From Eustoma russellianum (Eukaryota > Streptophyta > Magnoliopsida > Gentianales > Gentianaceae), in assembly GCA_036186865.1 (NCBI GenBank), contig AP025062.1, forward strand, positions 10,332,023 to 10,396,022: DNA of 64,000 nt. Reading direction: 5' to 3'. Positions 33,049-43,464 of the stretch are shown here, piece after piece. Position 1 is the stretch's first letter. Every line of letters starts with the position of its first letter. The notes beneath the pieces are model-generated. The model did no database searches and was not told the origin of the DNA. It saw nothing but the letters and a program-made list of their open reading frames with translations. The position numbers and the translations under genes are program-made.

Positions 33049-34464
33049 ATGACAACCTCAACCTCTTCATCTCACACTTCATTTCCCAAGCCTACTGCAC
33101 TATTTTCAGGATCAAACACTAAAGCACCCATGTTTGATGTCCAAAATTATTCTTTATGGAAATTTCAAATGATCAATCATATGAAAGGTTGTGCATTTGA
33201 TATATGGAGAGCCGTTGTCAAAGGAATTGAAGTTCCTATGATAACCAACTCAAAAGGAGAATCAATGTTCAAAGATGAGTATGGCTACACCGACGAAGAG
33301 AAGATAAAATTCACCATCAATGGCAAAGCATTTGATATTCTCTCAAGTGCTCTTACCACCACCGAGTTCATAAGACTTCAAGGTCTTGAAACAGCTCATG
33401 AGGCATGGAAAAGGCTTGAAATCATAAACGAAGGGACTGAGCAAGTAAGAATGGCCAAAAGACTCATGCTCATGAAAGAATATGAGATGTTCGGAATGAA
33501 TATCAGTGAGAAGATTGAGGAAACAATCGACCGATTCACACGAATAGTGAATCAACTTTTCATGGTAGACAAGAAAATCTCAAATGAAGACCTTGTCTCA
33601 AAACTCCTCAACTCTTTGCCAAGAGAATGGACACCTAAAGTCACCGCCATCACCGAATCAAAGAATCTCAAAACTCTTACCCTTGATGAGCTATCTGGTA
33701 ATCTTCTTACTCATGAAATTCTTATTGATGAACAAAATAGGATGAATCATATCAAGCCCACACAAATATCACACAAAGGGTTGGTGGTAGAGTCCGATAA
33801 ATCGGATGAGGAAGTTGCTCTTCTAGTGAGAAAATTTAGAAGAATGGCAACGAGAAATAAAGCTCAAGCAAGAAAGTGTTTCAAGAGACCACTCAAAGAA
33901 AAAGAAACAAGTGAAAATTGCTATAGATGTGGTCGACTCGGTCACTTTATTGCCGATTGCCACGTCAAGGAGCCACTGAAACAAGAAAAGAAGGTCTTTC
34001 CTCAAAAGAAGAAAGCTCTCAATACGGAGGTAACCACGTTGGATGATCTTCTATCCGGATCGGAAGGAGAAGAATGTGAAGATCAGGATGTTGGACTTGT
34101 TGCGATAGTTGAAAATCCAAAGGCTCAACATGCTGGTCTCATGGCAATTGAAGAATACCTTGAGGTAATATCTAATCCTTCTAATTTGCAAGATGGAATG
34201 GGAGATTTTCAAGATGATTTTGAGAAATTGAATTTAAAATATAAACATTTGAAGAAAGAGTTCAAGAAGTGCATCTTAGAAAATAAGAGCTTGCATGATA
34301 AGAACATTTTGATATTTCAAGAGCATGACATTATACTCACCATGCATAAAACCGTAGCTCTTGAAAATGTAGAAATTAGGAAAGAATGTGAGAAACTAAG
34401 GTTAGATTTACAAAGACTAACAAATGGTAAAAATAATTTAGACGAACTACTTGGAAATCAATGA
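33049..34464 (+). CDS. Element A gag (capsid/nucleocapsid)
   Basis: 471 codons from ATG 33049; an earlier ATG at 33042 is in another frame. A copia capsid domain (UBN2 type) spans about residues 28-225 (DVQNYSLWKFQM, AHEAWKRLEIINEGTEQVR, LNSLPREWTPKVTAI). The zinc knuckle CYRCGRLGHFIADC lies near residue 295. Acidic linkers and a long coiled coil (about 395-470) complete it. It packages element RNA into virus-like particles. A TGA at 34462 ends it, but the same frame stays open afterwards (SGLGF and a basic KKKTNKRKKQH stretch), so the original gag-pol join was probably downstream and this TGA may be a mutation. Confidence 0.9.
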   Translation: MTTSTSSSHTSFPKPTALFSGSNTKAPMFDVQNYSLWKFQMINHMKGCAFDIWRAVVKGIEVPMITNSKGESMFKDEYGYTDEEKIKFTINGKAFDILSSALTTTEFIRLQGLETAHEAWKRLEIINEGTEQVRMAKRLMLMKEYEMFGMNISEKIEETIDRFTRIVNQLFMVDKKISNEDLVSKLLNSLPREWTPKVTAITESKNLKTLTLDELSGNLLTHEILIDEQNRMNHIKPTQISHKGLVVESDKSDEEVALLVRKFRRMATRNKAQARKCFKRPLKEKETSENCYRCGRLGHFIADCHVKEPLKQEKKVFPQKKKALNTEVTTLDDLLSGSEGEECEDQDVGLVAIVENPKAQHAGLMAIEEYLEVISNPSNLQDGMGDFQDDFEKLNLKYKHLKKEFKKCILENKSLHDKNILIFQEHDIILTMHKTVALENVEIRKECEKLRLDLQRLTNGKNNLDELLGNQ

Positions 34465-35943
34465 ATTGAAAATGATAAATCCGGTTTAGGATTTAATTCA
34501 TCACATTTTTCAATTAAGCCTAAGCCATTAAAGAAAAAGACAAACAAGAGAAAAAAACAACATAACTCATCACCTTCCAAACCAAGGCATGTACCCACTT
34601 GTTTTCATCGCAACAAAGTAGGACATGTGAAGAATGCATGTAGAGCTAGATTTGGAAGCATGTATGTTTGGAAGTCTAAGGGTCGAAAAACTAACCCTAA
34701 AGGACCCAACCATCAAAGGGTACCAATGCATAAAGCTTTTTGTTTTGTAGGCTCTCAAGATAAATGGAGTAGCCAAAGAAGAAGGAACCAAATGGCTTAT
34801 GGACAGCGGATGTTCAACACACATGACCAGAGACAAAGTGTTGTTCACCAAGCTCAAAACTCCAAGATGGTGGAACGGTGCATTTTGGCAATGGGAGAGC
34901 CAAAATCCTTGGATATGGAGAAATTGGTAAATCTTCTTTTACTATTAATAATGTATTATATGTAGAAGGGCTTAAATATAATTTGATAAGTGTTAGCCAA
35001 CTATGTGATGATAATTTTCAAGTTGAATTTGTGAAAAGAAAATGCATTGTGAAAAAGAATGATAAGATTGTTTTTTAGGCTATAAGGAAAAATGATGTTT
35101 ACAAATTTAGCACACGTGATTTGATATCACAAAATGTTTCTTGCCTAGTTGCCAAAAATGATTTGACTCAACTATGGGATAGACGACTTGGACATATTAG
35201 TTTTAAAAATTTCAAAGAGATTTGCAAAAATGAAAAGGTCCAAGGTCTTCCAAAATTGAACTTCGAAAACCATGGCTTATGTGACACTTGTCAAAAGGCA
35301 AAGCTTGTTAAAACAAGCTTCAAGCCCAAAAGTGAAATCTCCATCACCAAACCCCTACAATTACTTCATATGGATTTGTATGGGGATATTGGCACTGCAA
35401 GTCTAGGTGGAAAACAATACACCTTTGTGGTGGTAGATGACTTCTCTAGGTACACTTGGGTAATGTTCTCAGCTAAAAAGAATGATGCATGCCAAGAATT
35501 TATAAAGCTTTGTAGGAGACTAGAAAATCAAAGAGAAGACATAATTAAGGAAATTAGAAGTGATAGAGGTAGTGAGTTTGATTGTGAGTTTAAAAAATTT
35601 TGTGTATCCAAAGGATATGGACACAATTTCAGGCTCCAAGAACTCCTCAACAAAATGGTGTTGCGGAAAGGAAAAATAGAATACTTCAAGAAATGAGTAG
35701 AGCCATGCTAAATGAATTTGAGCTACCCAAGTATTTTTGGGCTGAAGCGGTAAACACCGCTTGTCATGTGATCAATAGAGTTCATTTGAGACCATCTCTC
35801 AAAAAGACTCCTTATGAGCTTTGGAAAGGTAGAGTACCAAATATTGGTTATTTTAAGGTATTTGGTTGTAAGTGTTTTATACTTAACACCAAAGATAACT
35901 TGGATAAACTTGATTTCAAAGCGGATGAAAGAATTTTCATGTG
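34465..35943 (+). pseudogene. Element A protease and integrase (broken pol)
   Basis: A second knuckle-like CFHRNKVGHVKNAC lies at about 34600. The aspartic protease motif WLMDSGCSTHMT is at 34792-34830, in another frame from its flanks. A GAG-pre-integrase segment (LYVEGLKYNLISVSQLCDDN, 34950-35010) leads to an integrase with its Cys pair CDTCQKAK and Asp residues in LLHMDLYGD and IRSDRGSEF. The catalytic Glu is in PQQNGVAERKN after a frameshift near 35620. An in-frame TAG near 35076 adds to the damage. Integrase ends in the YFKVFGCKCFIL region. Confidence 0.9.
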
Positions 35944-35989
35944 ATATGCTCAAGATAGCAAGGCATTTAGAGTATATAAGTAAAGGAGC

Positions 35990-37795
35990 ATGAAAGTTGA
36001 AGAATCAATTCATGTTATGTTTAGTGAACTCATTGAGGATGAACCAAATACTAATGATGCTGATGATGAAATAATTGAAGTAAGTCAAATAGAGAAATTT
36101 GAGAATCCAAAAGATAATATTGTCATTGACCTTAGGATTGATCCCCTTCAACCTAAGGTTGAAGATGAAGAAGTAGGAGGAGATACCTCAAATTTATCAG
36201 ATTCATATAAGTATAGGAAAGATCATCCTAAAGAATTAATATTAAGCGAAACTAGTCAAGGTATAATGACTAGGAGGAAATTTAATGAAAATGCCTTCAT
36301 TTCACAAGTTGAGCCTAAAAATATAAAAGAGGGTATAAATGATGAAGATTGGGTATTAGCCATGCAAGAAGAACTAAATAAATTTGAAAGGAGTGATGTT
36401 TGGGAATTAGTAGCTAAACCTAGTGATCATCCCGTAATTGGCACTAAATGGGTATTTAGAAACAAAATGGATGATAAAGGAAACATCACTAGAAACAAGG
36501 CTAGGTTAGTAATTCAAGGATATAGACAAGAGGAAGACATAGACTATGATGAGACCTTTGCCCCCGTAGCTAGGTTAGAAGCTATTAGGATGCTATTAGC
36601 ATATGCATGATATAAGGATTTCAAACTATGTCAAATGGATGTGAAATCCGCATTCTTGAATGGAAATAATTCAAGAAGAGGTGTATGTAGCTCAACCTCC
36701 AGGGTTTAGAAATCATGATTATCCAAATCATGTATTTAAAATTAAAAAGGCCCTTTATGCACTTAAGCAAGCTTCTAGGGCATGGTATGATAGATTAAGT
36801 AACTTCCTTCTTAAAAATAAGTTTTCAAGAGGGAAAGTGGACACTACTTTTTTTATTAAAGAACAAGGAAACCATCAATTGCTTGTTCAAATTTATGTGG
36901 ATGATATTATATTTGGTGCTACTAATAATTCTCTTTGTGAGCACTTTGCTAAATTGATGGAAGGAGAATTTGAAATGAGTATGATGGGTGAACTCAACTA
37001 CTTTCTTGGTCTTAAATCAAGCAAACTCAAGATGGAGTGTACATATCTCAAACAAAATATACAAATGATTTACTCAAGAAATACAAGTTTGAGGATGGAA
37101 GAAGTGTGAGCACACCAATGAGCACAAGTACAAAGCTTGACAAAGATGAAAAAGGAAAGCCGGTTGAGGCAACCAAATATAGGGGTATGATTGGTAGTTT
37201 ACTTTATTTAACCGCTAGTAGACAAGATATTTTGCATGCTATGTGTTTATGTGCTAGATTTCAAAGTATGACCAAGGAATCGTATCTAGTTTCCATTAAA
37301 CGTATATTTAGGTATTTGAAAGGAACCTTGAACTTTGGATTTTTTTATCTCAAAAATGGTTGTTTTGATTTAAGAGGGTATAGTGTCTCTGACTATGCAT
37401 TGTTGATAGAAAAAGCACCTCTGGGACATGCTAATTCCTTAGAGATTATTTAGTTTCTTGGTTCCCCAAGAAACAAAATAGTGTGTCACTTTCAACGATG
37501 GAATCCGAATATGTATCGGCCGCTTCGTGTTGTGCACAACTACTTTTTGATGATCAACACCTTAAATGATTACAATGTTAAGTTTGATATAGTCTCCATC
37601 TTATGTGACAACACTTCAACCATAAGTATAGCACAAAATCCAGTTCACCATAGTAGGACAAAATATATAGAAGTGAGGCATCACTTCATAAGGGATTGCA
37701 TTCAAAAAGGATTAGTATGCGTTGAATTTGTTCCAACCAATGACCACCTAGCGGATATCTTTACTAAATCCCTTCCCACTGAGACATTCGAATAA
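35990..37795 (+). pseudogene. Element A reverse transcriptase and RNase H (broken pol)
   Basis: The reverse transcriptase starts with an acidic linker and the EDWVLAMQEELNKFERSDVW motif, then GTKWVFRNK and DYDETFAPVARLEAIR. It is interrupted by a TGA at 36608 and a shift near 36655. The next stretch holds the LYALKQASRAWYDRL motif and the catalytic YVDDIIFG box at about 36895. It shifts again at about 37050. RNase H-connection follows (STSTKLDKDEKGKP, GSLLYLTASRQDILHA, FRYLKGTLNFG). RNase H proper is badly eroded, with CDNTSTISIAQNPVHHSRTK and ADIFTKSLP at the end. Confidence 0.9.
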
Positions 37796-37865
37796 ATTAA
37801 AGCAAGATTAAGGATGATAAACATTGGTTAGAGGATAAAAATAGTCGAAAAGGCAGATTTCATAA

Positions 37866-37931
37866 GACATCGATTGATCTATGCCTAGGACATCGATCGA
37901 TCGAAGTCCTAGCCATCAATCGATCGATGTC
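37866..37931. repeat. GATCGATC palindrome motifs in the pol to post-pol spacer of element A
   Basis: GACATCGATCGATCGAAGTC at 37889ish and two neighbours (GACATCGATTGATC, ATCAATCGATCGATGTC) lie within 66 bp, 70-150 bp after the pol end and about 100 bp upstream of the post-pol gene. The same motif is otherwise confined to the A LTRs in this window. Confidence 0.85.
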
Positions 37932-38023
37932 AGCGGGACAGGCAATTAAAAGCTGCAACCCCTTTCCTCTTCTTTGCTTTTCCTTTCTTCCAAACAAAAA
38001 TCCCTAATCTCCTCTTACTCAAA

Positions 38024-39603
38024 ATGCCAAGAATCCCTCTTCTACACTCAAAATTCTTGCAAAGTCTCAAATTCTTCTTACAAATCCGACATCCATTCAC
38101 AAAATCTCATCATCTCCATCTCAAATTTCTACAAAATCTGAACCCTAACCCTTCAATGGCACCAAGAATGAAAAACCCAGCAAAAAGGCAAAGAACCTCT
38201 CAGGAAGAAGCAACTGAGCCACAACAATCACATCCTCAAGTGCCAACAGGGTCTAGGACGCATGGGTTGAGGAAGAAGGCCACTTTCTCTCATAAAGCCA
38301 TGTTGAGTGAGACAAGGGGGAGGCTCACTATAAACAATTTTCTATGGCTCAAATCCGGGGAATACACGAATGTTTTGAAAGAGCCTACAGGCACAGGTAA
38401 ATTTGCCTATATTTCCCTAAGAGCTCAATTATTGTTTAGTGAATGGGAAAACAATAAAAGGTCTACCATTCCACTAAAATTGCTCAAAATTCAAGACATT
38501 TTGAGCAATGAGGAATTAAAACCAATCATTGATTGGTTTGATGATCAATAATGGAGACCTGTTTGGGAGGTCTCTCAAATGACAAACATGTCTACCTAAT
38601 ACACTAGAATGTTTTATGCCAATACGTGGGTAGACTACAGAAATGGAGTGCCTTATGCTTTAAATTCGATAATAGAGGGTCAGTTGTTGATGTTTACTTC
38701 TAAGACCATCAATGAATTTCTTGAAGTTCCTGATGAGGGTTGGGAAGACTTTGACCCCTGTAGGTTGGATACCTACAAGTACCAAATCTCTGAAGATGAG
38801 GTCAAAACATTTCTTTGATTTCACCCCACCAAAAATGCAAATGACATGCCTTTGGTGATAGAATCTTGCTAGCCATTGTCACTTTTTGTGTCATTGGTAA
38901 GTCAGCTAAACTTCCGAGCAATCTAGATTTTTACATTGCTTACCGTATTTCTATGAGGGAGAGTGTAAATTTTGGGGAGATTGTGTTTGCCAATATGATG
39001 GAAGTCGTAACAAAAAAATCCAAAGCGTTTCCATATAGCAATCTCATTTGTAGGTTGCTCAAGAAGGCTAATGTAGAGTTTGATGATGAATATACCAAAA
39101 AAATATCCAATAAGAATTATTACACCAAGGCAAACATCCAACAAATACATAAGTCCCGAAAAGAGGCACAGAGGCGGGGTGGTCAACATAACCAAGAAGA
39201 AGAAGAAGCTGAAGATGTTCCACCAGAAGATCCCATTCCTCCACCATCACCCACTGAACCTCCTACTCAAACCTCACCCTCAAACACAACCGCCCCACAA
39301 CCAAGCTCAACCTCCCAAGCAGACAAAGGCAAAGCTCCAATGGCGGAAGCTAGTGATTCAGAGGAGGAGTTCGATGTGGAGGCCGAAATTGAGGAAATCA
39401 ACCGTACACTTGGTCAATAGGGGGAGGACTTGACCAAGGAAGCTGTGCGCATTGATGACTTGGAAAAAGAAAATGCAAATCTCACAAAGAGGGTCAATAC
39501 TTTAGAAACAGAGTTGAATGCACATAAGACCAAGTACCAAAAATTGAAAACAAAGCTCCAGGCGGCACTCTCAGGATTATGTTTCTCTTCTGATGAAGAA
39601 TAG
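38024..39603 (+). pseudogene. Element A extra gene after pol (putative 'plant transposon protein' domain, coiled-coil tail)
   Basis: Possible starts are ATG 38024 or ATG 38156. The latter begins MAPRMKNPAKRQR, a basic nuclear-signal-like start. A domain of about 200 residues follows (TINNFLWLKSGEYTNVL, LKIQDILSN, MFYANTWVDYRNG, INEFLEVPDEGWEDFD, LPSNLDFYIAYRISMRES). It is related to the minus-strand gene of element C at 43465-44580 and resembles the family Pfam names 'putative plant transposon protein'. A proline-rich, acidic linker and a coiled coil (EKENANLTKRVNTLETEL) end it. Breaks: stops at 38549-38551 and 38816-38818, a frameshift near 38850 and a TAG at 39418. Role unknown; no clear membrane span, so 'env' is not supported. 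Confidence 0.72.
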
Positions 39604-40337
39604 TTCTCATATGCTTCCCATTATCCTCATATCTATAGAATTAGTTTAGAAATTGAGATTACTCATGTATCTCATAAACTTCTTATTTGCTTAATGATAT
39701 TTCAATTCTCTATTTTTGTGTCTCTTATATTTTTTTGATGTTTTCAAAAAGGGAGAGAAGTTGGTGATGGCTGTCTTAAGATGTTGGTATGGTTTTGGTT
39801 GGTATGATGTTGGTTTAAGCTGTCTTGATATGCTGGTATTGATGGTTTAAGATTTGGTTTCCTGATATGTTGGTTAAAGTTGTCTTCTTGATATGTTGGT
39901 ATTGATTAAGTTGTCTTGATATATTGATGGTTTAAGTTTTAGTGTATTACATAAAGTATGGCATGGTTTAGTCTATTGATGGCTTAAGCCTTGGTGTTTT
40001 GCATAACATAGCTAGGTTTGAGAAGTTGAATTTGACATGGCATGGCATGAAGTTTCTTGATATGGTTGGGTAAAATGATTGATAGTCATTGTTACTTTAG
40101 TATGCTATCTCACATATTAAAAAGATGAAAATATGAAATTTGGTGCATGGGTTGAGGGAGAGCATTTTGGTATTGACATCATATTTATTGATTTTGGGTA
40201 GATTACATGTTAAGGGGGAGTTTTTGATGTGTTCATATGATGAGAGAGTATGAACTAAGAGGGAGTTGTAAAATATCAAGTTTAGATGTAAATGTATCAA
40301 GTAAAAACATCTTTTGAATCATGGTTTTGAAATCATC
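39604..40337 (+). other. Element A 3' untranslated region with extra polypurine tracts
   Basis: Non-coding, with short repeats of TTGATATGTTGGTATTGAT-like words at 39780-39990. Purine tracts AAAAAGGGAGAGAA (about 39746) and TTAAGGGGGAG (about 40209) precede the one used at 40338. Several polypurine tracts in the 3' region are a described Sirevirus trait. Confidence 0.7.
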
Positions 40338-40350
40338 AAAAAGGGGGAGA
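40338..40350 (+). other. Polypurine tract of element A
   Basis: AAAAAGGGGGAGA lies one base before the 3' LTR. Confidence 0.92.
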
Positions 40351-40501
40351 TTGTTAAGATATAAGATTTTTTTGATGATGAAAAGATGTTTTGAGTAAGT
40401 TAAATTTATGCTTGAGACATGATGCAAAATGAGAAAATTATACAATGTCAAAAATGGTTGAGATTGGAACTTACTGTCCAACATCGATCTCTCAGACTGG
40501 G

Positions 40502-40696
40502 GACATTGATCGATCGATGTACTTCAGCCTCTGACTTCGATCGATGGATGTCACTTCAGTCTCTTCCCAGGGAGACTTCGATCGATCGATGTCAGGCAGA
40601 ATAATTTCTGTCCAACATCGATCTCTCAGTCTAGGGGACATTGATCGATCGAAGTGACATCAGTCTCTCACACAGGCACTTCGATCGATCGATGTC
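40502..40696. repeat. Palindrome array in the element A 3' LTR
   Basis: Five motif copies (ATTGATCGATCGATGT, ACTTCGATCGATGGATGTC, GACTTCGATCGATCGATGTC, ATTGATCGATCGAAGT, CACTTCGATCGATCGATGTC). Two modules found in the 5' LTR are missing, which fits deletion between repeats. Confidence 0.88.
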
Positions 40697-40966
40697 CCCT
40701 AGAATTCAAAATTTTTTGAACGTTGGAACAAAATCCAAGGGAGATTTATGGTATTTTCTCTATCCAATCTTGCTCAAATTTCTTGTAGACTTTACTCCAA
40801 CATACTACATGCTTTCTTGACTATTATATCATTAACTAAGCAATCCTAGGTTGGCTATTGAGGATCAAATCATTCCATAGGGTGGCTAAAGACTATTTGG
40901 GCATTATCTTGATATTTGGAGTAGTTGAAGAAATGGTGGAGACCTAAAAGACATGGTGAACTTCAG

Positions 40967-40974
40967 CTATAAAT
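40967..40974 (+). promoter_or_regulatory. TATA box, element A 3' LTR
   Basis: CTATAAAT, matching 18036-18043. Confidence 0.6.
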
Positions 40975-41620
40975 GGGTGAAGCTTGGATGAGGCAAACAT
41001 ACGTTTTCACCATCATCTAGCTTCATTATTCATTGCTGTATAGTTCTCTCACATTTGTAAAATTGCTTAAAGTTTGTTAAGCTTTTCTTTGCTCTTCATT
41101 GCCGTATATTGAGAGATAGAGAGTCTAGCACAAGAGGAACCATAAGTATTTAATCTCTTGCTTGTGCGTAGACTAGTAAGAAAGTGTGAACCTTACTATT
41201 TTCTTCAACCCACTGTGAGAAAGTTCTTGAGGGAACTTTGTTGAAGTTGTGAGGTAGCAAGAAGTTGTTCTTGCTAGAACTGTAATTGTTGTAGTTGCAC
41301 TAGTGTATTTTGTGCAAGAAGTTGCTGTTGTTGTTGCTTACACTAAGGTGTTAGTGTAAGTGTTGCTCTGGTTGTTCTTATTGTCTCAAATAAGAAGAGT
41401 AATTGTTGAAAATCCACTTTGGCAACAAAGTGGTAGTGGAGTAGAATCATTTACGATTCGAACCACTCTATATATGGTGTATTCATTCATTGCTTCTCAC
41501 CTCCCATTCTTGCTTTGATTTTGAACTTCTTTTGAGTTGATCCAAACAAGAAAATTCCGCAAGAAGTACCAAACACTCTATTCACTCCCCTCTAGAGTGT
41601 GTTTTGGATCTAACAGTATG

Positions 41621-43018
41621 TTCTTTGAAAATAAATAAACTTGCAGAAGCGTAAAGAACCCGAGATATATAGAGGTTCAAGTCAAATGACTCTACTCATC
41701 TACCTTTTCAGTTTTGCACAAGAAGGATTTTGAATGGGGGATTGTTATTTCTATATGGCAAAACAACAATCAAAAACAAAAATACACTAAGAGTAAAAAC
41801 TGGGCCACATGCCTAGACCACAACCAAGAAATACCAACCCCTTGAAGTCTAGCCTCCAAAGAACTTCCATGCTCCTCGAAAAAATTTTGTTGGGAGTATG
41901 GTGCACCACTACACCATCAACTAACCCTCCAAGGTCTGGATTTCTTCAAACAAGAAGCACCCTTGCTTCTTGACCAACGATCTACACTTGGCTCCTCACA
42001 ATCTTCGCCTAAGAAGAGGACTCTTCTTCTTTACAATCACAGCTCTCATAAATAAAGTAAAATATACAATGATACAACTATTTTGAGAGCAAAAACTTGA
42101 GAGAAACTTGAGAGCTTGTTGGTAGAAAGTTGCAAAATGAAAAGAGATGAAAACCCTTGTTTTATCTCTTACTGGCCGTTGACAAGCTTGCAGGAGACAA
42201 TAATGAGTTTTGTCTCTTTAAGATGACATGTCCTCTTCCATAGAGATCTTTTCTTGGTTGAATACACACTTCTTGAGGAAGTTTCTTCTTGAAAGCTCAA
42301 AGAGGAAGAGAGCATTCTCCAAAGTGAGAGAAGAACCTGTGATATTACACGAAGAGGGAAAGTACAAATGTCAAGTAATCTTAAGAAAGTACGGGAAAGT
42401 ACAAATGTCAAGTAATCTTAAGAAAGTACGGCATAAAACATTTGTAACGTTGAGCCACATGAAGTGCCTTATCAGTATTAGGAACATGCGTTTAATATGA
42501 TATGGAGCGCCTAAAGTGTGTTAGAACTGGCATTCAATGTGACATAAGACACCTTAAGTGAATAAGGAATACTTGTTAATGTCACATGAAGCGCCTGTTG
42601 TGGGCAACAGAACTCGTTCGAAGTCACATGAAGTGCCTGATCTCAGCCTTAATACTTATTCGAAGTAATTTTGATTTTTGTCAAAAGTAACTTGATATTC
42701 GTGCCCATTTTGGAGGGAAACGTCCATTTCACCTTGTAACACACATGAAGCGCCTGTTAAGGCACTCAAAGTGTGATGTTACACAGCTTGACACATGAGG
42801 CGCCTTATCTAGGTGTTCAAAGTGTTCTAGTTTCCAAACACTTCACATGAAGTGCCTTATCTAGGCGTTCGAAGTGTTCTGGTCTCCAGACACTTTACAT
42901 GAAGCACCTTATGCAGGCGTTCGAAGTGTTCTGGTCTCCAAACACTTCACATAAGGCGCCTTATCTAGCTTCCCAAGTGTCATTTGTGCAAATCATCAAA
43001 ACTTAACATATTATAACA
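41621..43018 (-). mobile_element. Element C left (3') LTR, second part
   Basis: Continues element C's LTR after A (TTCTTTGAAAATAAATAAAC), matching 50596-51921. It ends CATATTATAACA at 43018, the minus-strand LTR start TGTTATAATATG. Confidence 0.92.
42814..42969 (-). repeat. Three tandem 52-bp units in the C left LTR
   Basis: Each unit runs GTTCGAAGTGTTCTGGTCTC to ...CTTATCTAGGC. The third contains the perfect 14-bp palindrome ATAAGGCGCCTTAT at 42951-42964. The right LTR has the same array at 51718-51873. Confidence 0.88.
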
Positions 43019-43033
43019 TTCTCCCTCTTTTTG
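43019..43033 (-). other. Polypurine tract of element C
   Basis: The minus strand reads AAAAAGAGGGAGAA immediately before the 3' LTR. Confidence 0.85.
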
Positions 43034-43464
43034 ATGATTTCACAATTTGCATAACTTTTAAGATTTGCTCCCCCTTAACTTATGTTCCCCCTCACATTGA
43101 GACTAAAATTTGTCGATACAGATATGATGAATCAAATGTCATAATACATATAACAATAAACAAACTTATCACATTTCATAATAGACAAAGGAAATCAACT
43201 TCACATTTTCACAGGCAAAAAAATCTAATGTCATCTTAAACAGAAAAATCTAGTCACTAAAAAATCATTATTATCTATTGATTTCCAACCAGCATCTCCG
43301 CCTTCAGATGTAAAGCTTCCAAAGCCAAATCCTCCACCGGTTGCAAAATCAGCAAATCCACCCATTGATTTTTCAGCACCACAAGTAGCAAATTCACCCA
43401 TTCCACCTGTTGATCCTCCAGCACCACTAGTTTATCCCCCAAAATCATCAAAATCAGTGGGAAA

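Larger units (their letters stand above)
17288..41615 (+). mobile_element. Element A: copia (Sirevirus-like) retrotransposon inserted in the C LTR
   Basis: A perfect 5-bp duplication GTATG (17283-17287 and 41616-41620) brackets TG...CA LTRs. The 5' LTR is 17288-18530 plus 32834-32978, interrupted by element B. The internal domain 32979-40351 carries an iMet primer site, gag, protease, integrase, reverse transcriptase, RNase H and an extra gene. The 3' LTR is 40352-41615. Joining the flanks recreates element C's LTR, which proves the order of insertion. Pol is broken by several frameshifts. Confidence 0.93.
40352..41615 (+). mobile_element. Element A 3' LTR, complete
   Basis: 1264 bp, TGTTAAGATATAAG to GGATCTAACA. 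It has a palindrome array (40502-40696), TATA box (40967-40974) and GTTGTTGTTG stretch. It is followed by the right target duplication GTATG (41616-41620). Confidence 0.95.

Noticed and set aside
38024..39603. Calling the post-pol gene an envelope glycoprotein
   Set aside because: No signal peptide, no clear membrane anchor, basic N-terminus and coiled-coil tail; the position alone is not enough.
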